A DNA stretch of 7,279 nucleotides from Pseudomonadota bacterium (GTDB lineage Bacteria > Desulfobacterota > BSN033 > G020346125): the NCBI GenBank assembly GCA_030673585.1, contig DAOVIU010000048.1, positions 1-7,279 on the forward strand, read 5' to 3'. Below are positions 6,197 through 7,279 of the stretch, in pieces. Both the position numbers and the translations under genes were made by a program. How positions within the stretch are numbered: position 1 is the stretch's first letter; every line of letters begins with the position of its first letter. Below the pieces are notes generated by a model that did no database searches, was not told the DNA's origin, and was given only the letters and a program-made list of their open reading frames with translations.

Positions 6197-6982
6197 GAAC
6201 ATCGTTGGCTAAGCCCTCCGATTGATGAGTTCGATTACGAACTTATTCACTCAGGACTCAGTGCTGAGCGAGCGATTGCAGAGACCTCCCTTGAAATTCG
6301 GAAGCTGTATGAAGGTTGCCCCCAGGATGATCTCCCCGTCCTCGTGTACATGGGGAATCCTGTAACTTCCATGACTTGGGTTGGATATAAATCCACGGGT
6401 TTCCCCAGAGCGAAGGTGATGGGCCAGGCTGGAAACCTGGATTCAAGAGGGATTTGCCACGCCATCTCTCAAGAATTGGGGCTTTCAGGTAATGATATGC
6501 GCGGTATCGTTTTCGGAGACCACGGCGATTCGATGGTGGTGAGCCCCCGGTATATCTCCCTCGGAGGAATTCCTCTCGATACACACATCAAGTCAGGGAA
6601 GGTCGGCCGGAAAGCGATTGAGGATGTCATCGAAGGGGCTAAAAAGGGGGGAACCCATTTTATCAATGAGACTGGCCAGAGCGCATCCGTCGGGCCGGCA
6701 AAAGCCGTTGGTGAGATGCTACGCTGCATTATCACCGGTGAACCGGAGATCCAGCCTGTGGTCGCCATTATCGAAAAGGAATACGATCTCTTGAAAAAAG
6801 ACGACGGATTAGACAGCATGGGCTTTGGCGTTCCAGCCAAGATCGGCTCCTATGGGGTCGAAAAGATCTACGAGCTTCCGGTGGAGGACATTAGAGAAAT
6901 GATGGAGCGTTCCGCAGAATCGGTGAAAGAGGATATTCGGGCTGCATCTGCTATGCTTAAAGAAAATTTCGGACTGGAGTAA
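6197..6982 (+). pseudogene. Malate/lactate dehydrogenase-family gene lacking its N-terminal NAD-binding part
   Basis: The frame ending at the TAA at 6980-6982 encodes the rear three quarters of an LDH/MDH-family NAD-dependent 2-hydroxyacid dehydrogenase. Visible landmarks: VLVYMGNPVTSMTWVGYK (from 6338), GFPRAKVMGQAGNLDS, FGDHGDSMVVSPRY with the catalytic His (CAC at 6521-6523), GGIPLDTHI, and the C-terminal GFGVPAKIGSYGVEKIYELP. The N-terminal beta-alpha-beta unit with GxGxxG and the acidic NAD-ribose residue, about 60-70 residues, is absent; upstream sequence in all plus frames shows no trace of it. The mobile substrate loop (PRKPGMSR-type) also looks lost. The carboxylate-binding Arg expected just after LDSA is Gly (GGG at 6449-6451). 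No ATG with a Shine-Dalgarno lies near the homology start; frame extension to 6041 runs antisense into the ligase gene. The left boundary is approximate. Most likely a truncated relic, divergent from the ligase gene; a short expressed protein from ATG 6350 is less likely. Confidence 0.62.
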
Positions 6983-7279
6983 CCCTGAAGAAAGCGCGTT
7001 TTATCGATACTGGGTGGAGGGGGAGAAGCCCCAGGAACTTGGGAGGCCCTGGTAGTTCCTGGGGCATCGGAAGGTAAGAGGGAAGCTGGCCCAGGGGATA
7101 CGGATCAAGTTCATTTACGCTCACGCGAGGACGATCACCGAGGTCCACGAGCACCGGCTTTAATCACTTGTTCGGCTAGATAGCCGTTTGCGAACTTCCG
7201 AGGGAGTATTGATTTTCAAGATGAATCAGCCGGTTTGGACCCAACCCTGAATATCATCGATTTCAATCGCAATTCGATG
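6983..7279. other. Region without a convincing gene, right edge of window
   Basis: These 297 bases after the dehydrogenase relic hold no recognisable protein or RNA gene. They contain a perfect 12-bp inverted repeat (7028-7065), a smaller one, CGGCTA-GA-TAGCCG (7173-7186), and a frame open from 7184 to the edge without a start codon. The plus frames are broken by stops, and the minus-strand frame at 7154-6957 is proline/leucine-rich and simply mirrors the repeat-rich DNA. Confidence 0.5.
7028..7065. repeat. Perfect 12-bp inverted repeat with 14-nt loop
   Basis: GCCCCAGGAACT (7028-7039) and AGTTCCTGGGGC (7054-7065) are exact reverse complements, and the loop itself contains GGGAGGCCC. It begins 45 nt after the dehydrogenase stop. 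Neither side carries a T-tract, so it is not a typical intrinsic terminator. It could be a rho-associated or stabilising 3' hairpin, an imprecise end of a mobile element, or part of a structured RNA. Confidence 0.7.

Noticed and set aside
4753..6225. Plus-strand open frame of 490 codons
   Set aside because: Antisense to the ligase gene, rich in His, Pro and Leu with no recognisable domain; GC-biased third positions of the real gene keep this frame open.
6957..7154. Minus-strand 65-codon frame at the right edge
   Set aside because: Proline/leucine-rich translation of the inverted-repeat region overlapping the end of the dehydrogenase relic; no homology recognised and no Shine-Dalgarno.

Overview
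The window reads as part of a chromosome from an anaerobic bacterium of moderate GC content. The core is an anaerobic acyl/aryl-CoA gene set: a PaaK-type ligase, two subunits of the 2-hydroxyacyl-CoA dehydratase / benzoyl-CoA reductase family, and an acyl-CoA dehydrogenase. This suggests a fermenter, syntroph or sulfate reducer; a Desulfobacterota-like host is only a guess.

Layout. Nearly everything is on the minus strand and reads right to left. At 6069-4771 is a phenylacetate-CoA-ligase-like gene preceded by a strong Shine-Dalgarno and a weak promoter. A 9-bp GC-rich hairpin (4707-4728) separates it from the first dehydratase-family subunit (4682-3543). The second subunit (3519-2293) follows after 23 nt with its own Shine-Dalgarno and ends at a good intrinsic terminator (2231-2251). 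A 287-nt gap holds a candidate promoter and a REP-like palindromic repeat. It leads into an acyl-CoA dehydrogenase (2005-779), a 64-residue membrane ORF (732-538) and a DUF47/PhoU-like gene (538 to beyond the left edge) that touches the small ORF in a TAATG overlap. On the plus strand, diverging from the ligase, lies a malate/lactate dehydrogenase-family gene (about 6200-6982) that lacks its NAD-binding N-terminus and looks like a relic. The last 297 nt contain no convincing gene but include a perfect 12-bp inverted repeat.

How the genes may work together. The ligase would activate an (aryl)carboxylate to its CoA thioester. The two-subunit iron-sulfur enzyme would dehydrate a 2-hydroxyacyl-CoA or reduce an aromatic or enoyl-CoA. 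The acyl-CoA dehydrogenase would act on the saturated or unsaturated CoA product. The ATP-dependent activator (archerase) this family normally needs is not in the window and would have to be encoded elsewhere.

Most notable point: by alignment from memory, the upstream dehydratase-family subunit has lost two of the three cysteines that usually hold its [4Fe-4S] cluster, while its partner keeps all three. This would make an asymmetric enzyme. The substrate cannot be settled from the sequence alone.
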